Of a stretch of DNA of 64,000 nucleotides, positions 35,636 through 45,046 are shown piece after piece; within the stretch, counting starts at the first letter, position 1, and each line of letters opens with the position of its first letter. Below the pieces are notes generated by a model. It worked only from the letters and a program-made list of their open reading frames with translations. It did no database searches and had not been told where the DNA came from. The translations under genes were made by a program, and so were the position numbers. This DNA is from Aestuariibacter sp. (GTDB lineage Bacteria; Pseudomonadota; Gammaproteobacteria; Enterobacterales; Alteromonadaceae), in the NCBI GenBank assembly GCA_017794925.1, contig CP051238.1, positions 4,637,021 to 4,701,020 of the forward strand, in the 5' to 3' direction.

Positions 35636-37077
35636 TGAATAAACCACAATAGTTCGATAGCCCTGATGATGGCTCTTGTTAGTGAAGTATCCATTGCCCC
35701 TTGTCTGAGTGAATGGAGTTTATCGCGGTCCAGTATCTGACCTCTGACGATAACTGCAGCCGGGGTTTCCAACTCAGATAAATCATGCAACGGATTGCTA
35801 TTCACCAGCAACATGTTGGCCCGATACCCCACTTTGATTTGCCCGGTATTACCAAACCCCAATCGCGCTGCATTTACGGCGGTAGCAGCTCTTAATACAT
35901 CGTAAGCAGGTATACCTGTCTGATATAGCAGGGCTAATTCCTTGTGAATAGACGCGCCGGGTGCAACTCCGAATCCCCCTGCATCGGTTCCCACCAGCAA
36001 GGTGACGCCCTGACGATGCAGCTCCCCCGTCACCCTCGCAAAGAATTCAGAATGCGGAACCTCATAGTGTGACGGATCCATGTCCTGCCAAAATGAAATA
36101 CTGCCACCGTCTACCAGTTCAACCAGCGGACTGATCATTTGATATTCCGGTTCGTCCAGGTACGCACCTTTTGTAAGGGCAATATCCACTAACCGCCTGT
36201 GCGCGATGAGGGTCGGTACCAGTGCCTGATCATGTTTTACTAACTGAGAAGCAATATCCGCTATACGTTGTTCTTCAAGGTTATCTTCAAATGCATGCCA
36301 TACCAGTGTTTCAGTGTGCTCCAGCGTTTGAAAACCCGCAGCTAACGTTTTGTTCCAGGCAACACTGAATGGCTTTTTGAAAGGCATTCCCGATTCCCGT
36401 TTTCCTTCAGGAGAATGCCCTGTTACCGGCATATTAAGTTGATGTGCTTCATCGAGAATGGCATCAAATGCGTCTTCAGTGAGATTTGAGTAAAGCTTTA
36501 GCGTTGTAAATCCCGCTTTATGATGTTGCCGCACAGCCGCTCTCGCTTCCGCCGCAGTATTGACGATTTGCTGATTGATCGCTGCATTCGGGCCTTCGCT
36601 ATTGAGAATGGGTCCGGTAGTCATAAAATCCGGCGCTAAAAGCTGAGAAGTCTCGATACGCTCTTTTAAACGAAGGTGGAAAGGATAACCGCCCATATTG
36701 CGAATACCCGTCACCCCATAAGCAAGGTATCCGGCCAGTTCAGTTTCATCGCTTAAATGAATATGAGCATCAATTAACCCAGGCATTAAAAATCGACCTT
36801 GCCCGTCAATCACATTGCGGTCTTCGGCAATAATCCTGGTCGCCTCTGGTGTCGGGTAAATTCGGGATATCACACCACCCTCAATCTCTACGGAGTAATC
36901 AACCTGAATCTGAGGTTCATCCGGCGTCATAGTCATGATGTTCACGTGATGCAGGGTTAACCGTTTTTCAGACTGCTCCTTCATTACCAACACATCGGGT
37001 ATCGCGTTAATTTCATAAATCACCCACGCTCCCAGTGCGAACAACATCGCTCCAACTATCATCATAAAACGCTTCAT
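35632..37077 (-). CDS. exported metal-dependent amidohydrolase (imidazolonepropionase-like)
   Basis: 481 residues. An N-terminal membrane or signal segment (MMIVGAMLFALGAWVIYEI) precedes an amidohydrolase TIM barrel: MPGLIDAHIHL supplies the first metal pair, a lysine region (GFTTLKLYS), GHSPEG, LEHTETLV, and the late metal Asp in LVGTDAGGFGV. An adjacent beta domain is formed from both ends (HHVNIMTMTPD and ANMLLVNSNPL). It likely hydrolyses an amide or cyclic amide, perhaps a dipeptide, in the periplasm. It is divergent from the FGE-like gene and shares the phased repeat region at 37169-37196. Confidence 0.8.
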   Translation of the reverse strand: MKRFMMIVGAMLFALGAWVIYEINAIPDVLVMKEQSEKRLTLHHVNIMTMTPDEPQIQVDYSVEIEGGVISRIYPTPEATRIIAEDRNVIDGQGRFLMPGLIDAHIHLSDETELAGYLAYGVTGIRNMGGYPFHLRLKERIETSQLLAPDFMTTGPILNSEGPNAAINQQIVNTAAEARAAVRQHHKAGFTTLKLYSNLTEDAFDAILDEAHQLNMPVTGHSPEGKRESGMPFKKPFSVAWNKTLAAGFQTLEHTETLVWHAFEDNLEEQRIADIASQLVKHDQALVPTLIAHRRLVDIALTKGAYLDEPEYQMISPLVELVDGGSISFWQDMDPSHYEVPHSEFFARVTGELHRQGVTLLVGTDAGGFGVAPGASIHKELALLYQTGIPAYDVLRAATAVNAARLGFGNTGQIKVGYRANMLLVNSNPLHDLSELETPAAVIVRGQILDRDKLHSLRQGAMDTSLTRAIIRAIELLWFIH

Positions 37078-37168
37078 CTTTTACCTCTTATATTCTTGCG
37101 CACGGTGTGACTCCCCAGGTTCAGCCTGAATGCTGTGCAAAGAATAACCTAACCATCCGCTTCACTCG

Positions 37169-37196
37169 TTATAACCTGCCTATAAAAAGCCTATAA
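37169..37196 (+). promoter_or_regulatory. three phased YTATAA half-sites (11-bp period)
   Basis: TTATAA at 37169, CTATAA at 37180 and CTATAA at 37191 lie exactly 11 bases apart, in the divergent region between the amidohydrolase (start 37077) and the FGE-like gene (37333). The same elements recur, inverted, at 40482-40520. OmpR/ToxR-type winged-helix proteins bind such helically phased repeats. The regulator at 38949 is the natural candidate. Confidence 0.55.
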
Positions 37197-37332
37197 GCGC
37201 ATCAGAGGAAAACTCGTAACAAACTGTAATTAAAGGATTAATTAAAAAACCTTCTTGAAATGCAATTCATCCAGTGAACCCTTCACTCCCGAACCGTTCG
37301 AACAGCCGGATTTTTAACGGAGTAATTGTTTA

Positions 37333-38913
37333 ATGATCAGAAGTTCGTCACACCTGCTATTGATCGTGGTTTCCATCGTACTGATGACAGGGTCAATCAA
37401 CGGTAAAACTTTAGCAGAGCCGCTGTTGCCATCCATGGTTAAGGTGCCCGCTGGAGACTTTGTAATAGGCAGCACGGAATATGAAGATACGCTACCTCAA
37501 AAACGGGTAACCGTGGCTGAATTCTATGTGAGTCAGTATGAAGTCACCCGGGCTGAGTTCGCACGTTTTGCAGACAGTACTGGTTACGCAGTGCCGCAAA
37601 CCTGTTACCACAAGATTGGTAAATGGTGGTTTGAACAGGAAAGCGAGGGGACTTGGGCCAACAATGCGATTAATCAGCATGAACTGGAACCTGTTTCCTG
37701 TGTTGGCTATGATGCAGCGGTGGCTTACACAAAGTGGTTGCAGGCAGAAACCGGTATGCCCTACCGCTTACTCAGTGAAGCAGAGTGGGAATACCTTGCT
37801 ACGCGGTTTGCGTCGCCTTCTGATTCAGTCTGTGACACAGCTAACCTTGCAGATCAAAGGGCTGAATCGGTCGCACAGCGTCAATTTCAAACGTCCTATA
37901 TTAATTTAATTGGCATTGAATCCTGTGATGACAGGGCTGGCACGGTCAGTGTTGTTGGACAGTATGCGCCCAATGAACTAGGTATCCATGACCTGATTGG
38001 TAACATTAATGAGTTTGTAGAAGATTGCTACACTGAGAATTACACAAACATGTCGAACTCCGGAGTAGCAGTCCATACTGAAAACTGCGAAGCGGTTGTG
38101 TTACGCGGTGGCGCCTGGCACTGGCCAGCCTGGCCTGTTCGCATCAGAGACGCAAAGCCACGTAACTGGATTGGTGTGTTGGAAGGTTTCCGTCTTGCAC
38201 TGGATATTCAAGCAGACATCGAAATTCCCTCCTCCCAGGGAGCAGAGTTGCGTAATGCCCTATCCCAATATCGCCAGCAACGAGTCATACCGCTCCCTTT
38301 GCCTGACAAGCCCGAAGGCCTTACAGCAAATGTTGCTGGAAACGATATCTCGCTTACCTGGGATGCCGACCAAGTAGCAGGTCGCTATGTCATTCTGGCC
38401 AACCAACAACCAGGCGGACGCTTCGACATCATCGGTTTCACTGACAAACCCGCCTTTAAGGATACCTTTCGGGCACAGCGGGCCTACCAGTATGTTGTTT
38501 CTAACGTTCAGGACAATGCCATTGGCCCCTATTCGCTACCCGTTGATATTGCCCTTGAACCACTCCCTGTTGCCCCGACACTTCCCGCCACCCATTTTGT
38601 TGCTATGGACAATGCATTAGTGGTGCCCTGTAGTCCGGACACAGAGTGTGTAACAGGCCCTCGTTCAGGTTCAGGTGCTACGTTACTAACCTATGAGTTC
38701 ACAATAGAGACGCCGGGCAATTACTTATTGAGCGCAAAAGGCGGTGGTGAAGTGACGTTTACCGCGGAAATAGCAGGACAGACCCGAGTTATCAGCCTGT
38801 CTGACAGTGCAACGGACTACTTAGCGCTCAGCAAAGGCGTACAAAGATTAACACTCGTTACCGAGCAATCTGGCTGGCATCTTGATACTCTGCATTTAAC
38901 TAAGGATAATTAA
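37333..38913 (+). CDS. exported FGE-sulfatase-fold (SUMF1-like) protein with C-terminal beta domains
   Basis: 526 residues. A signal peptide (to about residue 27) leads into an FGE-fold domain: VKVPAGDFVIGSTEYEDTLPQKRVTVAEFYVSQYEVTRAEFARF, YRLLSEAEWEYLA, VLRGGAWHWP and GFRLALD. The catalytic cysteine pair of true formylglycine-generating enzymes is absent from the GGAW...GFR segment, so a sulfatase-activating role is unlikely. A fibronectin-III-like stretch (about 315-405) and a C-terminal beta-sandwich follow. It starts an operon with the ToxR-like regulator 35 bases later. Confidence 0.75.
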   Translation: MIRSSSHLLLIVVSIVLMTGSINGKTLAEPLLPSMVKVPAGDFVIGSTEYEDTLPQKRVTVAEFYVSQYEVTRAEFARFADSTGYAVPQTCYHKIGKWWFEQESEGTWANNAINQHELEPVSCVGYDAAVAYTKWLQAETGMPYRLLSEAEWEYLATRFASPSDSVCDTANLADQRAESVAQRQFQTSYINLIGIESCDDRAGTVSVVGQYAPNELGIHDLIGNINEFVEDCYTENYTNMSNSGVAVHTENCEAVVLRGGAWHWPAWPVRIRDAKPRNWIGVLEGFRLALDIQADIEIPSSQGAELRNALSQYRQQRVIPLPLPDKPEGLTANVAGNDISLTWDADQVAGRYVILANQQPGGRFDIIGFTDKPAFKDTFRAQRAYQYVVSNVQDNAIGPYSLPVDIALEPLPVAPTLPATHFVAMDNALVVPCSPDTECVTGPRSGSGATLLTYEFTIETPGNYLLSAKGGGEVTFTAEIAGQTRVISLSDSATDYLALSKGVQRLTLVTEQSGWHLDTLHLTKDN

Positions 38914-38948
38914 CCGAAACACCAACGTGTTAATTGAAGGGATCGTAG

Positions 38949-40487
38949 TTGAAATCAGTCAAGGTAAGCTTTAACGGCGATACGGGAGAAGTGACTATTG
39001 GCGATGTCACCCGTTCACTACGCCCCAAAACCTTTCAGTTAGCACAGTTTCTTGCCGAGCGGCCTGGTCAGGTCATCAGTAAAGACCTGCTGTTAAGTGC
39101 CGTATGGACTGGCAGTATTGTTGAGGATCAGGCTGTCTTTCAGTCCATCAATGAGATTCGTAAAGCGTTTGCAGGACGGGATGTTATCAAGACGTTCCCG
39201 CGCAGAGGATACTCGTGGTTGATTCCCTCAACCGACGTTGATGCAGAGGCAGTGGTTGATGCAGAAGCAGTAACGTCTGAGCGCGTTAAACGCGAAGATG
39301 TTCAAACGACAACGACGTCTGGCAACATTCCCACCCGACGCGTGCTGGCTGCAGCCGCTATTGGCCTTGTACTACTGAGTCTGTTCACCGTTTACCTGAC
39401 ACAGCGACCTGCGTCATCAGCGGTAGCCACAACACACGCTGATTCTGCAATCAGACATCCGGTGGTCGTTATTCTGCCGGTATCAACGACTGACATGGAC
39501 AACTCTCAGCATTGGCTCAGATTTGGTGCCATGGATGCATTGATTCAGCAATTCAGTGATTCACCAGACCTCACTGTATTTCAGCCTGATGACGTATTTG
39601 ATATTTTAAAACGCACGAAAAATGCGGAACAACATCCCGCATCACTGTTTAACTTATCCGCCGCCACACTGATTGTTGAATCTGCATTAAACGGCGTACC
39701 TGGCGACTACGTCATGACCTATCGGTTTATCTCCCCCGTCTCAGAAGTAAAAGGGGTATTACACGATGTCACGGTAGATACACTGCTGGACCAACTTGCT
39801 GAATTGCTATCTGAACAACTTCAGGTAAATCAGACTTTACGGCCCGTCAATTTTGAAGAGCAATTCCGCAATACGCTCATTTACAACGCCATGCAGCTCA
39901 TTGCCGCCGCTGACTATGTGTCTGCACAGTCCTTTCTTGAAAGTGCCATTATTACGTTTCCCGATGCACCAGAGCCTCGTTACTGGCTGGCCAGAGCGCT
40001 TTATTTGCAACAAGCTTCGGAAGACAGCCTTGTAGTGATTAACGAAGCCCTGAACACGCTTAAAAGTGAAGAAGGCAACCGCTACTACGCCCGCCTGTTT
40101 TACCTCAAGGGAAGCACACTATTGAACATGCATCAGGACGATGCGCTTCTCACTTTGCAGCAAGCCCTTACACTTGCCGAGAAAAATAATGATTGGCTAT
40201 ACGTAGCCTATACACAGTCGCTGATAGGTCACTATTATTTGCAAACCCAGTCGCCAGAACAAGCGGCCGGCTATTTTACAGAGGCAATGAAATATCAGCA
40301 GGTACTCAACTGCCCCATGGGTATTGTGCAGTCACATCTCGACTGGGCCGATTACTACCTTGCCCTGCAAAATAAATCTGAAGCGCTGCGGGCTTTGTCT
40401 GACGCTAAGGCGTTGGCAAGCCAACGCACTCTGACTCAAACCTTGCCGTTAATCGACGCTAAAAGCCAGAAAATACAGCAATTATAG
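38949..40487 (+). CDS. ToxR/CadC-like membrane transcription regulator with periplasmic TPRs
   Basis: 512 residues; the best start is a TTG preceded by AAGGGA. The N-terminal winged helix (about 15-92) has SLRPKTFQLAQFLAERPGQVISKDLLLSAVW and QSINEIRKAF, ending KTFPRRGYSWLIP, as in OmpR/CadC effector domains. A variable linker and one membrane helix (VLAAAAIGLVLLSLFTVYL, about 133-151) follow, then a periplasmic part with TPR-like helices at about 300-500. It likely binds the phased TTATAR repeats on both sides of its transcription unit; one array overlaps its own stop codon. Confidence 0.8.
   Translation: MKSVKVSFNGDTGEVTIGDVTRSLRPKTFQLAQFLAERPGQVISKDLLLSAVWTGSIVEDQAVFQSINEIRKAFAGRDVIKTFPRRGYSWLIPSTDVDAEAVVDAEAVTSERVKREDVQTTTTSGNIPTRRVLAAAAIGLVLLSLFTVYLTQRPASSAVATTHADSAIRHPVVVILPVSTTDMDNSQHWLRFGAMDALIQQFSDSPDLTVFQPDDVFDILKRTKNAEQHPASLFNLSAATLIVESALNGVPGDYVMTYRFISPVSEVKGVLHDVTVDTLLDQLAELLSEQLQVNQTLRPVNFEEQFRNTLIYNAMQLIAAADYVSAQSFLESAIITFPDAPEPRYWLARALYLQQASEDSLVVINEALNTLKSEEGNRYYARLFYLKGSTLLNMHQDDALLTLQQALTLAEKNNDWLYVAYTQSLIGHYYLQTQSPEQAAGYFTEAMKYQQVLNCPMGIVQSHLDWADYYLALQNKSEALRALSDAKALASQRTLTQTLPLIDAKSQKIQQL
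39237..39272 (+). repeat. 18-bp in-frame tandem duplication in the regulator linker
   Basis: Two nearly identical 18-base units encode VDAEAV twice in the linker between the winged helix and the membrane segment. Probably harmless length variation. Confidence 0.7.
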
Positions 40488-40520
40488 TTTTTTTATAGGC
40501 GTTTATAAGTCACCCTATAG
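40482..40520 (-). promoter_or_regulatory. four phased TTATAR half-sites after the regulator gene
   Basis: On the plus strand TTATAG (40482), TTATAG (40493), TTATAA (40503) and CTATAG (40515) are spaced 11, 10 and 12 bases. Read on the minus strand, GCCTATAAAAAAACTATAA matches the element at 37178-37196 at 17 of 19 positions. The array overlaps the regulator stop and lies about 90 bases upstream of the second amidohydrolase gene. Confidence 0.55.
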
Positions 40521-40606
40521 GACCCTATCTTCAACTTCGTTCACTCTGTTGAATACAGATCGGCGACCACTTTTCGTCGCCAGTTAATATTCAACAGGAG
40601 TGACAA

Positions 40607-42109
40607 ATGACATTTTCTACCAGGACGTTTCTAGTAAGTGGTTGTATGGCCATATTCGGCTATTCAGTGCAGATCAGTGCGGATGAGACCACCTCTGCAG
40701 GCAGTATCGCATTTACCCATGCCAATATCGTCACTATGCAAACCGCCGATACCGTGTTTGGCGCAACCCTATTAGTGAAAGATGGAAAAATAGAGACCAT
40801 CGCGCCTGCCAGCACACCTATTGACGATAGCTATCGGATCGTCGATCTGAATAACCAATGGGTTGTCCCCGGTTTTATTGACGGACACGTGCATTTGAAT
40901 CAATCCGGCTCTGCATACAGTCGACCGGACATTATCGATGCAACAGTAATAGAGCCCTATACGGTTGAGCAAGCCTGGTTACGCCATTCCCTCCCTGACA
41001 TTACGCATTCATACGTAATGAATGGTGTAACGACAATCGTGGATATGGGCGGACCTTCTGCCTGGATACCGGACTATGACGAGTTGAGTAAAGAAATCCG
41101 TTCACCATACATCCTCCACGCCGCAGAACTTATTTCTGCCGCTCCCGTTCCTGCTTTGGATGCAGATGGCCCGGTTTTCAAAGCCGTTAAGGATACAAAA
41201 GCGGCCACTGACGAAGTGAAGCGTCAGCTTTTACTGTCCAGCAATGTGGTGAAATTCGTCTGGACCCATGAAGCCGGTTTATCGCCTGAGGCGCTAACGA
41301 ACCGCTACTCGCAAGCGATGAAAACGGCACGTGACGCAGGCAAAATTGTGGCTGTGCACGCCGAGTCATTACCCTACGCAAAAGCGGCAATAAAAGCGGG
41401 GGCACATATTTTAGTTCATGGTGTCATCACCGACTTCATCGACGAAGAATTTATCGCATTAGCCCAAAAACATAATGTGTCATACATGCCAACTTTGACG
41501 GCGCATCAGCATTATAAATCACTCTTTCTGCGCAACATCGACTTTACTGAGCGCGAACGGGCGATGGCACCCGAGCGTGTGCTGCAGTCCTTCAACACCC
41601 TGCAGAATGCCTCGGCAAAGGATGTTCCTATGTACGCAATGATGTCGAAGTATATGACCTACGTGGATGACACCGCATCCATAGGTACACTGTCTGTTCA
41701 GGAACAAGGCATAGTCGGACAGCTATCTGCAATGTTCTCTGAACGTATCCGGGACATTCAGTTTACTAATTTAAAGCGTGCTGCTGATGCCGGACTACGT
41801 CTGGCATTTGGCACGGATGCCGGCAATCCAGGCACATTACATGGCGTGTCGATACACGAAGAAATGCGGGCCTGGCTGAAAGCGGGCATAAGCCCTGATA
41901 CTCTGCTGCATGCTATGACTATCGGCGCGGCGGAAGCGATGGGAATCAGTCACCTCAAAGGCGCTTTACTAAGCTCGAAAGAAGCCAGTTTTGTCGTACT
42001 TCCCGCGTCGCCTCTCAGCGAGATGCTGCCAGATTTAAGCCCTACCATCGTGGTGAAATCCGGACAGATCGTCTACTCCCCTTCGTCGGAGATCAATGAT
42101 GCCCCGTAA
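40607..42109 (+). CDS. exported metal-dependent amidohydrolase
   Basis: 500 residues with a signal peptide (MAIFGYSVQISA) and an imidazolonepropionase-like barrel: VVPGFIDGHVHL carries the first metal His pair, VKFVWTHEAG the region of the bridging Lys, VAVHAES and ILVHGVITD later His residues, and LAFGTDAGNPG the metal Asp. It starts about 120 bases after the regulator gene and overlaps the protease gene by 14 bases. It is one of three related but distinct enzymes in 12 kb; the substrate is unknown, with small amides or dipeptides likely. Confidence 0.8.
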   Translation: MTFSTRTFLVSGCMAIFGYSVQISADETTSAGSIAFTHANIVTMQTADTVFGATLLVKDGKIETIAPASTPIDDSYRIVDLNNQWVVPGFIDGHVHLNQSGSAYSRPDIIDATVIEPYTVEQAWLRHSLPDITHSYVMNGVTTIVDMGGPSAWIPDYDELSKEIRSPYILHAAELISAAPVPALDADGPVFKAVKDTKAATDEVKRQLLLSSNVVKFVWTHEAGLSPEALTNRYSQAMKTARDAGKIVAVHAESLPYAKAAIKAGAHILVHGVITDFIDEEFIALAQKHNVSYMPTLTAHQHYKSLFLRNIDFTERERAMAPERVLQSFNTLQNASAKDVPMYAMMSKYMTYVDDTASIGTLSVQEQGIVGQLSAMFSERIRDIQFTNLKRAADAGLRLAFGTDAGNPGTLHGVSIHEEMRAWLKAGISPDTLLHAMTIGAAEAMGISHLKGALLSSKEASFVVLPASPLSEMLPDLSPTIVVKSGQIVYSPSSEINDAP

Positions 42110-42962
42110 TCCGTTCATTACGCTGTGTACTTGTATTGTCACAATGCTAATGTCCACGCCGACTAACGCCATCGTTATTCGTCATGATGTCGACGATAAG
42201 CTCTACCATGCAAAAACCAGTGACTTCCCTCCTCTCGCCACACTCTACCGAGTCGGCGCGCATGGCACACTGGTTTCCCCTGAATGGGTTGTAACAGCAG
42301 CGCATACGGTGTTTTGTATCGAGCCTGACGATTGGATAAAGGTCGGCGATACCTTGCATCAGGTCGCAGGCCGGTTTGCGCATTATCAGTACGAGCGCGG
42401 CGATGACCACGACATCGCGTTGATAAAATTAAAAAAGCCGGTCACGCAGGTCTCTCCTGCAATGTTTAATACCGATAAATCCGAGTCTGGCCAGGTTGTA
42501 TGGTTTATCGGCGCGGGTGGCTCGGGCAATGGGCATATCGGACAAACGATCAGCTATAAGCAAAATGCAGGACAATTGCGAAAAGCGCAAAACCGCATTG
42601 AAAAAGCAAAGGACGGCAATGTCTATTTTGAGTTCGACCAAGGCGAAGACGCACTGCCTTTAGAGGGCGTATCTGGTAACGGAGACAGCGGAGGTCCGGC
42701 ATATATCGAACAACAAAACCGTTATTACTTGCTGGGTATCAGCTCGCGAACGGATTCCTGGTTTAAATCCATCGGGGAATATGGCGTCACGGAAGTCTAT
42801 ACCCGTGTCGCTGATTACATTCCGTGGATAAAGGGCGTAATGCAGTCCTCTCCGGACTTTCTGGCCGGATTCACTACACAAGAGCGGTTCCCCCAACCCG
42901 GGATAGAGGACAACTTAACTGAAGTGTGTGAAAAAATTGGGTTTCGTGCGTCAGGAGAATAA
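42096..42962 (+). CDS. secreted trypsin-like serine protease
   Basis: 288 residues. A signal peptide (to about TPTNA, residue 25) precedes a chymotrypsin fold with an intact triad: His70 in VVTAAH, Asp106 in HDIALIKL and Ser198 in GNGDSGGPAY. The protein is short for the family, with few cysteines. The gene overlaps the amidohydrolase by 14 bases, so the two enzymes are made together, perhaps one cutting peptides and the other the released products. That joint role is an inference. Confidence 0.88.
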   Translation: MMPRNPFITLCTCIVTMLMSTPTNAIVIRHDVDDKLYHAKTSDFPPLATLYRVGAHGTLVSPEWVVTAAHTVFCIEPDDWIKVGDTLHQVAGRFAHYQYERGDDHDIALIKLKKPVTQVSPAMFNTDKSESGQVVWFIGAGGSGNGHIGQTISYKQNAGQLRKAQNRIEKAKDGNVYFEFDQGEDALPLEGVSGNGDSGGPAYIEQQNRYYLLGISSRTDSWFKSIGEYGVTEVYTRVADYIPWIKGVMQSSPDFLAGFTTQERFPQPGIEDNLTEVCEKIGFRASGE

Positions 42963-42964
42963 AG

Positions 42965-43000
42965 TAAGCCGTGGAATAAGTAATCACATTCCACGGCTTA
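42965..43000. terminator. strong bidirectional terminator hairpin
   Basis: TAAGCCGTGGAAT and ATTCCACGGCTTA form a perfect 13-bp stem with a 10-base loop, two bases after the protease stop and ten before the MscS stop. It probably serves both converging genes. Confidence 0.7.
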
Positions 43001-43009
43001 AGACTCACA

Positions 43010-44329
43010 CTACGGCGTCGTGTTGCTTAACTTAATGGCATCTTCGTTGATGACCCGAACTTCACGTTGTGGGAACGGAATTTCGATATCGTGCTCTCGC
43101 AGCGTTTCAAACACAATGAGCAGTAAGTCGCCACCGACGCGGTTTTTACCGTCATCAACGCCTTCCATCCAGAACTCGACAAACATGTTCACGCCAGAGT
43201 CTCCGAAACTGTCAATTTCGCAGTCCGGGCGTTCTTCGAAAGGAATATCATCACCACTGATCACCTGCGGATGTTCTGACACAGCTTCTTTCACAATTTC
43301 GACCATGGCGCGGATGTCCGTTTTGTAAGCCACGGAAAAGTCGATGCGATAGCGCTGTTTCGGGTCCTTGTGCGTCCAATTGATTAGCAGTGAGTTGATG
43401 AACTTTTCGTTGGGCACCAGGATGTCTTTGCCGTCGTAGGTTTCCAGCACGGCATAACGCATTTTAAATTCGCGCACGAAGCCTTTGCTGCCATCATCTA
43501 GTTCAACAAAATCCCCCACTGTCAGCGAACGGTCGAGTAAAATAATAATGCCTGAAATAAAGTTTGAAGCGATTGTTTGCAAACCAAGACCGAGGCCGAC
43601 ACCCAGCGCACCACCGAATACCGCCAACGCCGTCAGATTGATACCCATGATGTTCAGCAATAGCAGGAAAATCACGCAGAACATGGCAACTTCAAAGAGT
43701 TTGGCAAACACTTCTTTGGTCGAGACATCGAACTCCTTGTGATTTCGAATTATGTCTTTACCAATGGAATTGGACGCTCTGCCCAACCAAAACAGCAACA
43801 CACCAAATATAAGTACCCGAGCAATGCCATAGGCCGAGATATCGACATTACCGACATTAAACGAGATAGTTTCCAGCCCTCCGATAACTTGCGGCAACAC
43901 GTTGATCAAATGAAGGAAAACAATAGGTAACCCGACCCACCGTAGGAAATTGGCGATCCCTGAACTACTCACAAACGCCTTAATGAACGAATTGAGGAAA
44001 ATCATCACCGCCACCACCACGGCTATTTCCAACAGCCAGGCATCCAATTGATATTGCTTGCCTAACACAGAGGTCAGCTTAAGTAGCGTAATGGTAATAA
44101 TCGGAAAAAAAGTCGCGCCAGCACGATAACCCAGGACTTGAAGCGAATGTGCGCCTTCCTGGGGTTTTTCACGAGTAAGAGTAAATTGCTGTCTGACTTT
44201 CGCTGAAATGAACCATGCAACAAGATAAATAAGCAGAATGGCGCCCACCTGATAGATAAACGTCGGGTTAACAACAGCGTCTTGTAACAACTTAAACTGT
44301 TGTTGAATTTCCGCAACAATGGCTTCCAT
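43010..44329 (-). CDS. MscS-family mechanosensitive ion channel
   Basis: 439 residues with about six membrane segments. The pore helix and following beta domain are clear: LTALAVFGGALGVGLGLGLQTIASNFISGIIILLDRSLTVGDFVEL, then VLVPNEKFIN-like ILVPNEKFINSLLINWTH. This is an extended MscS (E. coli MscS has 286 residues) with additional N-terminal helices. It opens under membrane tension to release solutes. Single gene between two terminating operons. Confidence 0.93.
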   Translation of the reverse strand: MEAIVAEIQQQFKLLQDAVVNPTFIYQVGAILLIYLVAWFISAKVRQQFTLTREKPQEGAHSLQVLGYRAGATFFPIITITLLKLTSVLGKQYQLDAWLLEIAVVVAVMIFLNSFIKAFVSSSGIANFLRWVGLPIVFLHLINVLPQVIGGLETISFNVGNVDISAYGIARVLIFGVLLFWLGRASNSIGKDIIRNHKEFDVSTKEVFAKLFEVAMFCVIFLLLLNIMGINLTALAVFGGALGVGLGLGLQTIASNFISGIIILLDRSLTVGDFVELDDGSKGFVREFKMRYAVLETYDGKDILVPNEKFINSLLINWTHKDPKQRYRIDFSVAYKTDIRAMVEIVKEAVSEHPQVISGDDIPFEERPDCEIDSFGDSGVNMFVEFWMEGVDDGKNRVGGDLLLIVFETLREHDIEIPFPQREVRVINEDAIKLSNTTP

Positions 44330-44434
44330 AGAGATACCTGTAAGGGATGCGTAATGCGCCTGTTGTATCGTTAAATGAAGGCTGGGTAAAGTATTTACTG
44401 TTGTTTATTTAATTAACCTTCAGCAAACCTGACC

Positions 44435-45046
44435 TCAGAGCCAGCCTTTTTGTCGGGCGATGCGCGCCGCTTCAATACGATTAGATGCATCTAACTTATT
44501 GGAAGCGCTTGATAAGTAGTTGCGAACCGTACCGGGAGATAAGTGCATTTCTGTGGCAATTTGCTCGGTTTGTTTGCCGTCTGCGGCTAACTTCAACGCC
44601 TTACGTTCTTTGTCACTTAACGGGTCGGCTTCTTCCCAGGCATCTACTATCAGTTCCGGTGCGATAATTTTTCGCCCTTGCATCACCCGCCGAATGGCAT
44701 TGGCTAAATCATCGCTGGGCGCGTCTTTTAACAGATACCCTTTAACGCCGTAATCCATGGCCCGACGCAAATACCCTGAGCGGGCAAAGGTCGTCAGGAT
44801 AATGACCTTACAGGTTAGTTGGCGCTGTTGAATACACTGGGCCAGTTCGAGCCCTGTCATTTCCGGCATTTCAATATCGGTTATCACGATATCGGGCGTC
44901 AGGGCTTCGGCCATCGCCAGGGCCTCCTTGCCATTACTGGCTTTACCTACCACCTGCATGTCGGGCTCTAAATCCAGCAGTGCAGACAGTGCCCCTAACA
45001 GCATGCCCTGGTCTTCTGCAATAAGAATGGTTGTCGCCGTCGTCAT
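44435..45046 (-). CDS. DesR-like NarL/LuxR response regulator
   Basis: 203 residues. A receiver domain with phosphorylation site Asp57 (PDIVITDIEMPEMTG) and a LuxR-type helix-turn-helix at about 143-200 (LSDKERKALKLAADGKQTEQIATEMHLSPGTVRNYLSSASNKL). It overlaps the kinase gene by ATGA. It is the last gene of a five-gene operon and likely controls the operon promoter through the TGTCA half-sites at 49773-49800. Confidence 0.9.
   Translation of the reverse strand: MTTATTILIAEDQGMLLGALSALLDLEPDMQVVGKASNGKEALAMAEALTPDIVITDIEMPEMTGLELAQCIQQRQLTCKVIILTTFARSGYLRRAMDYGVKGYLLKDAPSDDLANAIRRVMQGRKIIAPELIVDAWEEADPLSDKERKALKLAADGKQTEQIATEMHLSPGTVRNYLSSASNKLDASNRIEAARIARQKGWL

Noticed and set aside
37333-38913. 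Sulfatase-activating formylglycine-generating enzyme
   Set aside because: The catalytic cysteine pair is missing and no sulfatase gene is in the window.
37169-40520. Insertion-sequence ends or att sites explaining the inverted TTATAR arrays
   Set aside because: No transposase or integrase lies between them, no target duplication is seen, and the 11-base phasing fits protein binding better.
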